Positions 1 to 24,209 are shown, counted from the stretch's first letter. The stretch is 41,070 bases of DNA from Paulinella micropora (GCA_009731375.1 BJOX01000095.1:379400-420469); one strand, 5' to 3'. A program made the numbers and translations. Notes: generated by a model from the letters alone, not told the origin.

Positions 1-28
1 TGTTCTCGTACACACACATCAGCAGTAG

Positions 29-13871
<13,843 letters not shown>

Positions 13872-14602
13872 ACCTTCGAGCCCAATTTACACTTAGCTAG
13901 ACTCTGGAACAGGGGGCTAAGGGACCTTGCATGTCAGTGCTCGCCCCTTTAGCTCTTTGTTGATTGGGAAAGAGCTTGACTAGTGGTTGGATTGTTTGAG
14001 TTTGGTGTGGTTTTTGTTTGCTGTTCAAGTGTCAACGGTATTGCTGTCGACGTTGATGAGGCACCATTTCATTGTCTCCCGTTCTCGTCCATCAGTCACG
14101 AGTCGCCTTTCTCCTCCATCAGTGTTACTCTCACAAACTTTCTTTAATGTTAGACCAATAGGTTGCTTAGGAAATTTATTGTAGCAGGTGATGGGATTAA
14201 TATAACCGGTATTTACGGTAGTTTCAAAGAGAGTTTGTGACCGTAACACAGGACTTGATTACTGGTCTGGGGTGGCATTGGCGGTGCCAATGCCAACTTT
14301 ACATTGCGGCGTGCCGGGTTAGCTCTCTGTTTCAAAGTGATGACTTGGGAGTCCATACAACGTTTTGGCATTACTACTGAGACGGTTAATTACGTTTACC
14401 ATTACTAACCCGCTTTTAGCAGTGGGAAGTATTTTTATTAGCAGTCGAATGACGATAGTTCTAGTCAATAAGCGTAACGAACGTAACGAATGTTATTGGC
14501 ATTGAAAATTGGCGCCGACAATAACCATTGAGTGGCAGTTACAGTCATGACTGCGCATTTTTATCTATTTGCGTAACTGTCTCTGAATTGTCAGTTCTGC
14601 TA
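13872..14602. other. Unique AT-rich spacer
   Basis: This stretch contains the presumed 3' UTR of the B-box gene. No convincing ORF, RNA gene or repeat was found. Confidence 0.4.
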
Positions 14603-15222
14603 TTTAAGTTTACAGTAGTGTGTAAGTGAGTAAGTCAGAGGGTCAGGCTGTCAACTTAGACAGCTGGTCGCCTCTTGCCTTTTACTGAATAAAAAGAAAC
14701 TTGAAAGTCTAACTGCTTATTTTTTATCTATGTAGTACTTAAATGGTCTCGGTCTGATTAGCTAAATTCTTTGTTGACCTGACCGGTTGTATTTATTTTT
14801 AACAATTGCAGTTGTGGATTACTGTGTACATTCAAGTGTCAAACTCAGCCATCGAATTTTAGTTAAAGGTCAGATTTCAGATTAGCTGTCAGATTTCAAC
14901 GCGAATTAGTGGTCAGAATTCAAATTAATTCAATTTAACTGCTATATATGTCCGCAAAATCTATAATATTTTTGCAAAATGTTACCGTTAAATTGAACTA
15001 ATTTGAATTCTGGTCGCTAATCTAAAATCTGACCGCTAATCTGAAATCTGACCCTTAAATCAAATTTGATTGCTGAGTTTGACACTTGAATGTATTAAGT
15101 AAGATAATAAAAATATCTCCGTTCCACAAGACTGCATATTAAAGTAATAGTTTGCTTGTATACCGGTGAGCTAGTTAGTAAAAGGAAGGCAGGATCACTA
15201 CCATAGTCCGCCTGCGTCTTTT
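14603..15222. repeat. Left copy of flanking direct repeat, split by a MITE
   Basis: 14603-14818 and 15105-15222 match 25511-25838 at about 95% or better by eye. The repeat includes a TTTATTGAATAAA-like near-palindrome (AATAAA on both strands) at about 14682-14696. Read on the + strand it looks like an LTR R-U5 region; on the minus strand it would be the 3' end of the GIY-YIG/RT element. Confidence 0.7.
14819..15102. mobile_element. Fold-back MITE, ~284 bp
   Basis: The ends are inverted repeats: ACATTCAAGTGTCAAACTCAGC near the left end and its reverse complement near the right end, extending ~32 bp with two mismatches; the outermost TTACT also pairs. Internal halves are also roughly inverted (CAGATTTCAG and CTGAAATCTG). 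The right-hand repeat copy gives the empty site (GTGGATAATAAAA), implying a 2-3 bp target duplication (GA or GAT). No coding capacity. Confidence 0.75.
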
Positions 15223-15504
15223 AAAAGTGCTCACTGGTTCCAAGCTGTTAGTGTTAGACTGTGACAAAATATTACGAAAGTGCTTGTAGATTTGATTGTC
15301 GTGTTGACAAAACTTTTTTTGAATTTTGGCCCATGTTTGGGGAGAACTGACTAGACGATAGTTGCCTTAACGATTTTCGGAAAATAGATTTTGGATATTT
15401 GCATTCAAAAAGAAGTTAGTATACCGCCTCTTCTAATACTTCCGAGTCATTGTTGGTAGACTGATTTCGATACATACCCAGCATTCCTTTAATGGTTGCC
15501 GTTC
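15223..15504. other. Spacer between repeat and RT remnant
   Basis: Unique AT-rich sequence, probably the 3' untranslated part of the minus-strand element. No feature was recognised. Confidence 0.35.
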
Positions 15505-17810
15505 TTACCCTATTGTCTGTGTAAGACGATAATGGCGGGAGGCGTGGGTATGGTGTAGTACCGTTGTCAACCAAGAATTTCCAATTTTTGAAGTGCGGGC
15601 GAGAATGAAAGCCGAAATATAATTTTTCCCAATGCGAAGTTTGCTACCAGCAAATACCAGTTTGTAAAAACGTTCATCTACGTCTACTTTTTGTTCTTCA
15701 AGCTCTAGGCCACCCGTATATACGGGTTCTGCTTGTTTATATTCTAGATGCTTGAGTGATTGTATATGGGGTTGTAGACGATCAAGAAGTGTTTGGTCGT
15801 TTGGTACGGTTGCAATGAGGAAGAGTAAATCATCGACCTGTCGAATGCCATAAACAAATTCAGACAGGTTTTGTCTTCGCAGTACAGTCAAGAATCGATA
15901 CTCATCGAATATACACTTAATTTGACGCCAGTGGGGAAGACAGATGACCCCGAATTGGACAACCTTTAATCTGCTGAAAGCATGAATTGCCCATGACGAA
16001 GTAGGTGTTTTCTAGCCATCTCGACTATGTCAAGTAAGTCTTGAAAACTGAAAGCTACATAGTCATCTCTTGGCGCACTATGGTGCCATCCTACATCGTG
16101 TTTCATACGTCCGTTCTCGTTAAGTCGCAAAGTCTTTGACTTGAACCCTTTCTCTTTGCTTTCTTCTTTTTCCAGTGGCTTCATAATGTCTAAGAACCAT
16201 GAAAAGCCAATGAAGAGACATAATGATCTCTTTTTTGTCAAGCCAAGTAAACATTTGCTTCACATCAAATGAGAGTGCTTGAACATTCAACTCTACATTT
16301 AAAGTGTGTTCTAATTTTTGCTTTCTTTATTTTTCCTTTGAGATCTGAAAGCTGATTGAGATTGAAGTTGGGGACATATTTTGTGACTTGCGAGACTAGA
16401 AAATTCAAAGCTTTGGCTGCATATTTGAGTGTTTTTCTACCCGGAGAACGAGATTGAATACAAATAAGTCTGGTCTTATTTTCTGGATCTTTGTCTTTCG
16501 GAGAAGTCATAATTTTGTTGACTTCGCCTTTTTTATTCAAAGGGGCAAAGCGACCGAGATTACGTTTATTGTATTCGTGTTTGTACTTACGTAGAACCTG
16601 TTGTTCTGTCATGCATAATGGCTTGAAACATGGGGAAATTTTAACTTCAATCTATCACCTCTTGTTTCAATCTGTTCCACAGCAGAACTGGGCATTCTAC
16701 CCACAATTGGTTTTTGTTTTTGTCGAGGTCTTTTACAACCAGTTTGTTCTTTTGGTTTTTGTCTTCAGTTTGTTTTCCGAAATTTTGACGGTTGTTATCC
16801 CACAGTTTTTGCAAATTTCGAATAACGCTATTGCCCGTAGTTTTTGCTGTTCCCATGGATTGCAGCAGTGCGAGTAGTGCTCGTTTTTAATTCTGAATTT
16901 GTTTTTCGTGCTGTCTGTCTGTGCAGATCAATCTGGAATGGCCAGACCGGTTTTTGGCTGGCACTGGCCTTTTTCCAAAGATGACATCACGGACTTTTGC
17001 AACGTAATTCTTGACACCAAACCAGAATTCTTTGTGCGTACTTTCGAAGTCGAGAGAGGGTATTGCAGAGGCATGTTGCCTGCCGATTGTCCCCATATTT
17101 CCCTCCATGTCTCTCAGTCTTGCTCCAAAATGCTTTCCGTCTCTACATAACGAGCAGCATTCCGGTTGGTTGAGGAACTGAAAGTCAAACGACTCAATCC
17201 ACATGTGGATGTTAACTGATGTCTTGGCAATAGAGGGCGAATTATTTTGCACTATCTTTGTCATCGACAGTATGGCCGTTTGGGTTTGTTGTGGCACCAT
17301 AATGTGTTGTAGAATGAATGCTGGGATTGTTTTGAGCTCTTTTTGGTAGATGTTCAATGAACAACATTCTCAAAGTATAGTTGGAGTTCTTAAGAATCTC
17401 AGGGTATCTTAACAGGCGGGACCTTACAATCGAAGCAATTCTATCTTTAATTTTCCAATGAGGCATGTCTGCGTTTGCCCCTAGACATTGATAGCTTGTT
17501 GTCTAGTTACTTTTTTCATGTCTCGTTCCCATGCTCTTGGCTGGTACCATAACTTTTTTATGTTTACAGCTTGCTCTAGGATAGCTCCTTTAGAGTCAAT
17601 TCTGAATGCAAGTGGTTGTCTCGTTAACAATAACACATCTTTGGCCATAGGGGACGAAATTCTACAATAAGCCCCACTCCAGGCCTGATGAGAATGTAAC
17701 CTTTGTTGTTTTTGTTGTGGCATTGGTTCGTATATCTTCGTATTTCGGTAAACTCTTACCATGTAATCAGAGTCAGTTCTATCCTCTCCTTTCCCATACC
17801 TCGTCACCAT
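15505..17810 (-). pseudogene. Reverse transcriptase, frameshifted (Penelope-like)
   Basis: Successive minus-strand frames carry RT motifs in order. SFDVKQMFTWL near 16,290-16,250 is motif A, like the FDVxSLFT of Penelope-like RTs. VQFGVICLP near 15,960-15,935 is a motif-B-like segment. RQVDDLLFLIA near 15,850-15,815 is the catalytic DD of motif C. Upstream fragments at 17810-17481, 17466-17242, 17357-16887, 16856-16647 and 16612-16265 look like the N-terminal half, including a possible C-x2-C (CCSLC). Frame changes and stops of all three kinds interrupt it. There is no integrase or RNase H, so it is not an LTR-element pol. Class assignment is by motif only. Confidence 0.6.
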
Positions 17811-17814
17811 AATC

Positions 17815-18350
17815 TACAGTCGGCCGGTTGGAACGGGTCGGGGGTGGCAGGTGGCACAGTTGGCAGGTGGGGACGGGTCGGGGTGGCAGGTGGCACAGTC
17901 GGCCGGTTGGAACGGGTCGGGGTGGCAGGTGGCGCCGCCACGCCTGGTCGCCAGTCAGTAGTCCGGTGGCGGGTGGCATCGTCGGCCGGCGGAAACAGGT
18001 CGGGGTGGCGGGTGGCGGGTGGCGCCAGTAGGCAGAGTTCTGGCCGGTAGGGGGGGCTGCACAATGTTCGGCCGCGGGAGGGGAGAAGGGAGAGGGGAGA
18101 GGGGAGGGGAGGGGAGGGGAGGGGAGGGAGTGAGGCGCGCCGCGCGAGCGCGCACTCTGGTGGCACCTGCCACCGGCACGGCCGGCACCCGGTGGCCGCA
18201 CCGGTGGCTGGCGCCGCCGGTAATCTACGGTGCCACCGGCCACCACCTAATGCACAATGTTTTTCCCCTTCCCCCTCCCCTCCCCTCCCCTCTCCCTTCT
18301 CCCTTCTCCCCTCCCGCGGCCGAACATTGTGCGGGCCCGGCCGCTGCTAC
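17815..18350. repeat. GC-rich tandem repeats and inverted repeat
   Basis: 17815-18030 repeats GGCCGGTTGGAACGGGTCGG and GGTGGCAGGTGGC units. A perfect 35-bp inverted repeat (18059-18093 with 18298-18332; GCACAATGTTCGGCCGCGGG start) brackets a GGGGA-rich tract and a palindromic GC segment. It abuts the N gap at 18353-18415. Confidence 0.7.
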
Positions 18351-18419
18351 TGNNNNNNNNNNNNNNNNNNNNNNNNNNNNNNNNNNNNNNNNNNNNNNNN
18401 NNNNNNNNNNNNNNNCCCC

Positions 18420-19035
18420 CCCCACGCAGTCCGCCACTCGCGGCCGCTGGAGTCCCGTCGGCCGGCGCCACCCGCCACCCGCCACCCGCCACCAGCGACC
18501 AGTTTCCGTCGGCGGCCGGTGCCACCCGCCACCCGCCACCAGCGACCAGTTTCCGTCGGCGGCCGGTGCCACCTGCCACCCGCCACCAGCGACCAGTTTC
18601 CGTCGGCGGCCGGTGCCACCTGCCACCCGCCACCAGCGACCAGTTTCCGTCGGCGGCCGGTGCCACCTGCCACCGGCGACCTGCCACCTGCCACCGGCGG
18701 ACGACGACCGGCGACCGGCGACCGGCGACCTGCCACCGGCGGACGACGACCGGCGACCGGCGACCGGCGACCTGCCACCGGCGGACGACGACCGGCGACC
18801 GGCGACCGGCGACCTGCCACCGGCGACCGGCGACCGGCGACCGGCGACCTGCCACCGGCGACCTGCCACCGGCGACCGGCGACCGGCGGACGACAACCGG
18901 CGACCGGCGACCTGCCACCGGCGACCGGCGACCGGCGACCGGCGGACGACGACCGGCGACCGGCGACCGGCGACCTGCCACCGGCGACCGGCGACCGGCG
19001 ACCTGCCACCGGCGGACGGCGACCGGCGACCGGCA
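18420..19035. repeat. CCGGCGACC / CCACCGGCGACC minisatellite
   Basis: The first ~240 bp is four ~65-bp units (GACCAGTTTCCGTCGGCGGC plus GGTGCCACC(C/T)GCCACC). After that come 6-mer and 12-mer CGACCGG and CTGCCACCGG units with GGACGACGACC interspersed. Every frame on both strands stays open because the units are in-frame GC repeats; these frames are not annotated as genes. Confidence 0.85.
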
Positions 19036-19372
19036 CTAAACAACACGACTGAGACGCACCGGCAGGAGGCGGATTCTTTCCCCCTCGGCAGGCAAAGACA
19101 AGAGTTCGTTTTAGCTTAGGCTCAGTCACAAAACCTACCGAAGAAAGCAAACTACTAACAGGCCCCGCGGTAGTCACCACCTGCCGCCAGCGGCCCAAGC
19201 AAGAAGCCCCGCGGTCGGGGGGTGCCCCGGGGGCCCCCGGTCGGGCGCTGTGGGCACACGCGCACCGGCACACCCCACCGTCCAGCAGCAGCCCCGTGTT
19301 GCACTCTGGGCGCACCCGGCCCGCCGCTAGCCGGGCGGAGTAAGTAACGCCAGCCCAATTGCGTCTGCTGTG

Positions 19373-20230
19373 CTAGGCGGGCGGCGGCTGTGCGGACGAG
19401 AAGTCGGCAGCCTTGAACTCAGCAAGCTCTGCCTCCAGGACGCCGTTCCCCACCAAGCCCTTCCCCCCGCGCTCGGGGAAATACAAGCGCAGGCACGCAC
19501 CGCACGAGAGACAGACTAGGCAGGGCAAGAGCAAGGTTGCGATGATGAAGCCGGCGGGCCTAGCGCTTGCCCTAGCGTACTCGCAGCCAAACAGTCCGCG
19601 GTAGTGGATCCTGCACGGCAGCAGCAGGTTCTGGCACTGCAGGTAGAGGTACAGGCGATGGCCGTCCAGTGTACGCCGCGTCCGGAAATCAACGCAAGAC
19701 ACCGCGTACCAACTGCTGTTGCCGCTGTCGTCAACAGCTAACGGGTCGGGCCCGGTAGAGAGAGAAGGATAGTAGAGCTTGCTTTCAGGGTCAGGGTCCG
19801 GCGTGGCCTTGACGATAAAAGCCGACGGGTCACTCAACAAGTAGTCATCCGCGCGCAACTGCAGGGTGCTGACGTAGACGCGGGCCCGGGCTGGACACTC
19901 GGCAGAGAGCATGCCCGCCCCGGACCAGGCTTCCCCCGCTATCTCGAGCGTTTGGTCGCAACTCTCGCAGACGCAGCCGTTGTCTGCTCGGGCCCGGGCC
20001 AGGCACCAGCCACTGACGATGGCCCAGAACATGAGGAAGAGAGTGAACTGTTCCGCCAGGAGGGAAGCCAATGATCTTGGGGTGGCAGCGGCCAGGGAGT
20101 GCGGGGGGCCAGCCCCCCCCCCTCCAAGCGCTCGGCACGCTGGGGGGGGGAGAGTGGGCTGGGAGGAGGCCGCTAGGGGGGGGTGCGGGGGACCGGGAGG
20201 CGCGCCAGGCTCTGCCTCCCCGGGCCGCAC
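19373..20230 (-). CDS. Predicted single-pass membrane protein, Cys-rich ectodomain
   Basis: Open for 285 codons; the first real Met is at 20032 (219 aa) and begins MFWAIVSGWCLARARA, a plausible signal peptide, though the upstream part (LLAEQFTLFL) would make it a longer signal-anchor. An ectodomain of ~150 residues follows, with paired Cys (CVCESC, CVDF, LQCQ, LPC, FGC) and a possible N-glycosylation site (NSS). Then comes a membrane segment rich in Cys (FIIATLLLPCLVCLSCGACL) and an acidic tail ending AQPPPA. The stop is TAG, after which the frame stays open into the minisatellite. It is divergent from the 813-aa gene, sharing a ~440-bp GC-rich spacer. Family not recognised. Confidence 0.45.
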   Translation of the reverse strand: MRPGEAEPGAPPGPPHPPLAASSQPTLPPPACRALGGGGAGPPHSLAAATPRSLASLLAEQFTLFLMFWAIVSGWCLARARADNGCVCESCDQTLEIAGEAWSGAGMLSAECPARARVYVSTLQLRADDYLLSDPSAFIVKATPDPDPESKLYYPSLSTGPDPLAVDDSGNSSWYAVSCVDFRTRRTLDGHRLYLYLQCQNLLLPCRIHYRGLFGCEYARASARPAGFIIATLLLPCLVCLSCGACLRLYFPERGGKGLVGNGVLEAELAEFKAADFSSAQPPPA

Positions 20231-20670
20231 CCCCCCCCCCGTGCGCCAGTGGGCCCGGCAGGCCCGGCGCGCGGCCGTCGTACCTTGGGCGGCGAACCGT
20301 GGCTAGCTAGCCAGGCGGGTACACCGTTCGTCCGGGCGGTTTGCGCCGCGGGAGGCAGGACGGAGGGGCCGCCCCGGGCACGGGCTGGACGGGGGCACGC
20401 CGAACAGCGCGCCGTACACGTGGCGCACCCTGGGTGAGGAGCCAGCTGAAGTTGCGCTGGCCGGGGTGGACGGGGCCGCCTCCCCTCCCTCCCCGCGCCG
20501 TGGGCCCCGGGGGAGGGCAAGGCACCACTCCCCCCCCCCTCTGTCCCCTGCCTCTCGGTTTCCGCCCCCCCCCTTCCCCGCCCTCACCTGACGGACGGGA
20601 AGGGGGGGGAGAGAGGAGGTGGGGCTTTTTCTCTTTCCCCGTTGGAGGCGCTGGCTGTTGCTAGCAAAGC
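20231..20670. promoter_or_regulatory. GC-rich divergent spacer, possible bidirectional promoter
   Basis: 440 bp of CpG-rich sequence with C and G runs between two divergently oriented ORFs. No TATA box is seen. The promoter role is inferred from position only. Confidence 0.3.
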
Positions 20671-23112
20671 ATGGCACAGCAACCACCCCTCTGGCCATCC
20701 ATCTCCCCGATGATGGCTGGCAGCCCCTTTCTTCCTGGCCAAGGCCAGGTAGCCAGCGGGAGCGCTGCGGGCACCAAGCACTGCCGGCACTGCAGGCACC
20801 TTGCTTGGCTGGCACAGACTGACTACAAAGAGCTTCGTTTTGCTGCTGATGGCACTGCGAAGCTGGTACAGGCGCAGGCGGTCCCCCAGGATTGGTTAGT
20901 ACAACAGATGGGCTCTACTACGTTCCCCCGCGGCCTGGCGTACTATGATCACTGGAGCGGAAAGAAGTTGGCGATTAGCCCGCGGGCACTCGCGGGGGAG
21001 AGGCCTTGGTCGGCCGTGGGGACGGATTTTAGGGCGTACCAACTCGACGGCAAAGACTACACACTTGCGCACGCAATCCAGAGCGCACAGCTGCTCTCTT
21101 ACTTTGCGTCGCACGGCCTGGCCGTGCCGGTCATCGGCGTCGTGTCAGTTGGCGCAGGGGTCCCTCTGTGGCTCCTAGTAAAGGAGCCCAGCAGGGACCA
21201 AGCGGTGCTAGGCTTCGGGTCGTTCGTCAAGCGGTTTCTGGACGCGCTCAGCCTCGCGCGCAACATCTACAGCGGCTTTTCTATCAAGGACGTGACACGG
21301 TGTGAGAAGCAGGAGGGGACGGCGCCGCCTGCCCCTGCCTGGGAACTAATCTACGCCGACTCGGCCCAGTGCCTGCACCTCGCGCCGGGAGGGCAGGATG
21401 CCAGGGCGCACCTGGACGAATGGCAGAATGACCCGCATCTCGTTCTCAGCAAGGTGGAGGACGAGCTCCTCTGGCTCTGCAACGCGCTAGTGGTCGTGGC
21501 CAGCCTGCTGAATGAGAGCCAGCAGCATGCGCACCTGACGGAAGCTAGAGTGGTAGTCCTAGAGGGTGCTACCGGCTGGAGTAACCACCAAGCGGTGCTA
21601 CACGCTTACGGCGCCTGGTGGCAGGCGGAGGTAGCACCAACGGGGGACACGAAAAGCGGATACTTTAAAAGGGTGCTAGACGCGGCGATTAATTACACGA
21701 AGAACGGCGTCGAATCGAGACTACTGCTAGAGGATACCTACTTCCAACTACTCTTACCATTTCCTGCAGATTTTCCGCTGGAATTGTACACGCGTGATGA
21801 ATTCTGCTTTGGGAAAATGCAGGACCTGCATTTAAAAGGGCGCTGGATACCTTGGCTGCTGCTTACGCTGGGGTCCGTTGCTGGAGCCGGCGGCCGCTAC
21901 AGCAGCAGCAGCAGCAGTAGCAGCAGCAGTTACGGCGGCGGCGGCTACAACAGTAGCAGCAGCAGTAGTAGCAGCAGCTACGGGGGCGCCGCTGCCGGTG
22001 CCAGCAACAGCGACGGTGGCAACGACGGCATTCGCTACAACTACAGTAGCAATAGCAGTGGTGGTGGTGGGGCTAGCGCCCCCTCTACGCGACCCCTGAC
22101 AATGGCGGCCACGACCAGCGTAGTACCACCGTCAAAGTCCGGGGAGGGCGCCGAGGCTGGGAGTAGCACTCGTTCGACGAAGGCCTCTAAAGTCCGCAAG
22201 CGTGTAGCAGATGCTCCGGGGTCGGTAAGGGTGCACACCAAGGTCCACAGAAGCACCCAAGTCTCAGGAGACGACGCAAAGTCGCTCAAAAAGTCAGCAG
22301 GCGAGATTCAGCGTAGAGCCCAGTTGAAAAAGCTCATCGCAAAAATGAAGGAATTCCTAATCCAACGTGGTACCCCCGAAGCCCAGGCGGAACTACAAAA
22401 CACAGGCACTGGCACGGACGATTCGGTCCTAAGCCGACTGCTGGAATACGTAACAAAGGAGCAGAAAGGAGATCCTGTCCTGGAGTCACAAAAGCTGACA
22501 AGGCTGGTCAGTGAAGCGATGGCCAGACGCATCCAGGAGTGGCAAGACGAAGGTAAGCAACCAAAGAAAAAGGACAAGAGTTACGCGAAGAAGCGTCTGT
22601 GCGTGGCTACAGCGATAGACATGCTGGGCCAGCGGTTGTGGCCTGATGGAAAAAAACGGGAAAAGATTGCGATTCTACAAGAGGTACTGAAGCGCTTTGG
22701 CGACGGCGTAGACACGACCGGAACGGGAGCCACGGGAGTGGCAGCAACGACCGCGACCTCTACTAGCATCGCCGGCTTGACGGCCCAGTCGCAGCCCGCG
22801 ACTTCGTCTTCTGCCGGGCCACAGCACCCTTTGGTACTCTCGACACCACCACCGTACGACCCCAGTGGTTCCCTCGACCAGGACGGTTTTCGCGACAGCG
22901 CCCTTCTCTCTCCCCTCTCCTTCGCACCGGGCCCGTACGACGCTAGCGGTTCCCTCGACCAAGGCAACCCTCTTTCACCGCCAGGGGTGTCAGCACAGGC
23001 CCCCGGCTCGCTGGCGGACCGGATGCCGGCTTGGGCAGCGATTCCCGGTTCCCTCCCTTGCACGCCGACGATTTGGACTGGCCGGACACCTCGCCAGGCT
23101 AGCAGCCTTTAG
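20671..23112 (+). CDS. 813-aa Ser-rich protein of unknown function
   Basis: A single uninterrupted ORF; an in-frame TAG lies three codons before the ATG, fixing the start. Residues ~1-400 look globular (PVIGVVSVGAGVPLWLLVKE; FSIKD followed by WELIYADSAQCL), with a spacing faintly reminiscent of a degenerate protein-kinase core, but no catalytic motif is intact. Residues ~410-480 are Ser/Gly/Asn-rich runs. Residues ~500-690 are basic and helical (KVRKRV, LKKLIAKMKEFL, KQPKKKDKSYAKKR), suggesting nucleic-acid or nuclear association. The C terminus repeats YDxSGSLDQ twice. Codons are much richer in GC than in the flanking retroelement. It could be host, cargo or from another mobile element; function unassigned. 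Confidence 0.55.
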   Translation: MAQQPPLWPSISPMMAGSPFLPGQGQVASGSAAGTKHCRHCRHLAWLAQTDYKELRFAADGTAKLVQAQAVPQDWLVQQMGSTTFPRGLAYYDHWSGKKLAISPRALAGERPWSAVGTDFRAYQLDGKDYTLAHAIQSAQLLSYFASHGLAVPVIGVVSVGAGVPLWLLVKEPSRDQAVLGFGSFVKRFLDALSLARNIYSGFSIKDVTRCEKQEGTAPPAPAWELIYADSAQCLHLAPGGQDARAHLDEWQNDPHLVLSKVEDELLWLCNALVVVASLLNESQQHAHLTEARVVVLEGATGWSNHQAVLHAYGAWWQAEVAPTGDTKSGYFKRVLDAAINYTKNGVESRLLLEDTYFQLLLPFPADFPLELYTRDEFCFGKMQDLHLKGRWIPWLLLTLGSVAGAGGRYSSSSSSSSSSYGGGGYNSSSSSSSSSYGGAAAGASNSDGGNDGIRYNYSSNSSGGGGASAPSTRPLTMAATTSVVPPSKSGEGAEAGSSTRSTKASKVRKRVADAPGSVRVHTKVHRSTQVSGDDAKSLKKSAGEIQRRAQLKKLIAKMKEFLIQRGTPEAQAELQNTGTGTDDSVLSRLLEYVTKEQKGDPVLESQKLTRLVSEAMARRIQEWQDEGKQPKKKDKSYAKKRLCVATAIDMLGQRLWPDGKKREKIAILQEVLKRFGDGVDTTGTGATGVAATTATSTSIAGLTAQSQPATSSSAGPQHPLVLSTPPPYDPSGSLDQDGFRDSALLSPLSFAPGPYDASGSLDQGNPLSPPGVSAQAPGSLADRMPAWAAIPGSLPCTPTIWTGRTPRQASSL

Positions 23113-23201
23113 CTAGTTTGCACCGAGAACGGGGTGGCAGATAAGACTGGCGGTCCCGGGCCCGAGTAGTATGACGTCTTTTGCCGTTGTGATCATAGTG
23201 A

Positions 23202-24209
23202 TCAAGCAAAGAGGTGAGAGAGGGTGAGTAGTGCTGTGTCAGAGGGTGAGTAGTGCTGTGTCACACTATTACAGCCCATCCATAACGTCAAATTGGCAAT
23301 TCGATTCTTTAGGCCATTCAGTGTCCAACACAATTTTGAACAGCATTGTGCAGCTTGTCTTTTGCACACACACGGTTTTGCTTGATTGCGTTCTCCTATC
23401 GGAAGAGATTGCGAAGTGTGTTGCTTGTGTGCTCTGTTTGTCTCGCAGACATTTGTGTTTGCTCGAAAACTTTTTATGTAAGCTGGTCTCTTTTTGTTCA
23501 TTTTTGGTGTCAGCCATTGAATAAAGGATTTTTCTGTCTGTACTCTGATTGATTTCGAGTGTAGCTTTTCCCCTTTTGTTTTGTGGGGTAATTTACCAAG
23601 GTTGAGTATTGGTACTGAAATGAAGTTTGCATAACCAAAATTACCCGCCATTTTCGACAGTTGCTGATCAGTATGCGAGCTTGTCTTTGAGTGTTTCCAC
23701 GCTCGCATTTGTCGAAACTCTTGCTTCATTCTCGATAAGAAGTTAGATGTTTCACCGACGTAATCCAAACTTGTTAACGGTGAATAAATATAATAGACAA
23801 CCGAAACGTTTGCACCGTGATTATTTCCCGGTTGATCAAGATATTCAAAAGCATTCAAGCTGTCTATATTCGGTATTGAATTAATCATTGTCAGCTTGGC
23901 TTTAATCCATTTTGAATCTGTTACCGGTACGGATGCCATTGCTAGAAAATGCTGTATCATCATAGCTAACCGGAATACTTGCATGATCTTCCCGTGCGAA
24001 GTAATTGCCAGCTGTTTGATTTTAATGCATAAGATATCTGCCTTACTCAGAAGGAATTTTACCAAAGATTTGCTACTAGAGGAGCAAAAGCTATTTCCAC
24101 ATCGCGTGTCATTTGTTCCACCAGCGCCTCTACCGGAGTTAAGGTCTTTGTTAGTGGGGTTGGCGAGTCTCGGGTAATGTCTTTGGATTCGCCTACACAG
24201 TGCATACAA
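23202..24209 (-). CDS. GIY-YIG endonuclease of the retroelement
   Basis: The 335-codon frame contains VVYYIYSP (the GIY strand), then YVGETSNFLSRMKQEF (YIG strand and catalytic Arg helix), and downstream TEKSFIQWLTPKMNKK, the family's conserved Glu helix before a PxxN-type segment. GIY-YIG nucleases nick target DNA to prime reverse transcription in Penelope-like elements. The N-terminal ~100 residues are not conserved to my eye. The same frame continues upstream, through a single TAG at about 24,246-24,248, into ORF1, so the two may once have been one polyprotein. Stop TGA at 23202. The C terminus runs into the edge of the GC-rich block. Confidence 0.7.
   Translation of the reverse strand: MYALCRRIQRHYPRLANPTNKDLNSGRGAGGTNDTRCGNSFCSSSSKSLVKFLLSKADILCIKIKQLAITSHGKIMQVFRLAMMIQHFLAMASVPVTDSKWIKAKLTMINSIPNIDSLNAFEYLDQPGNNHGANVSVVYYIYSPLTSLDYVGETSNFLSRMKQEFRQMRAWKHSKTSSHTDQQLSKMAGNFGYANFISVPILNLGKLPHKTKGEKLHSKSIRVQTEKSFIQWLTPKMNKKRPAYIKSFRANTNVCETNRAHKQHTSQSLPIGERNQAKPCVCKRQAAQCCSKLCWTLNGLKNRIANLTLWMGCNSVTQHYSPSDTALLTLSHLFA

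Noticed and set aside
18019-19315. Several 240-366-codon frames on both strands
   Set aside because: GC-rich in-frame minisatellite with a gap; the peptides are RRPATGD / GRRSPVA repeats on both strands with no unique sequence.
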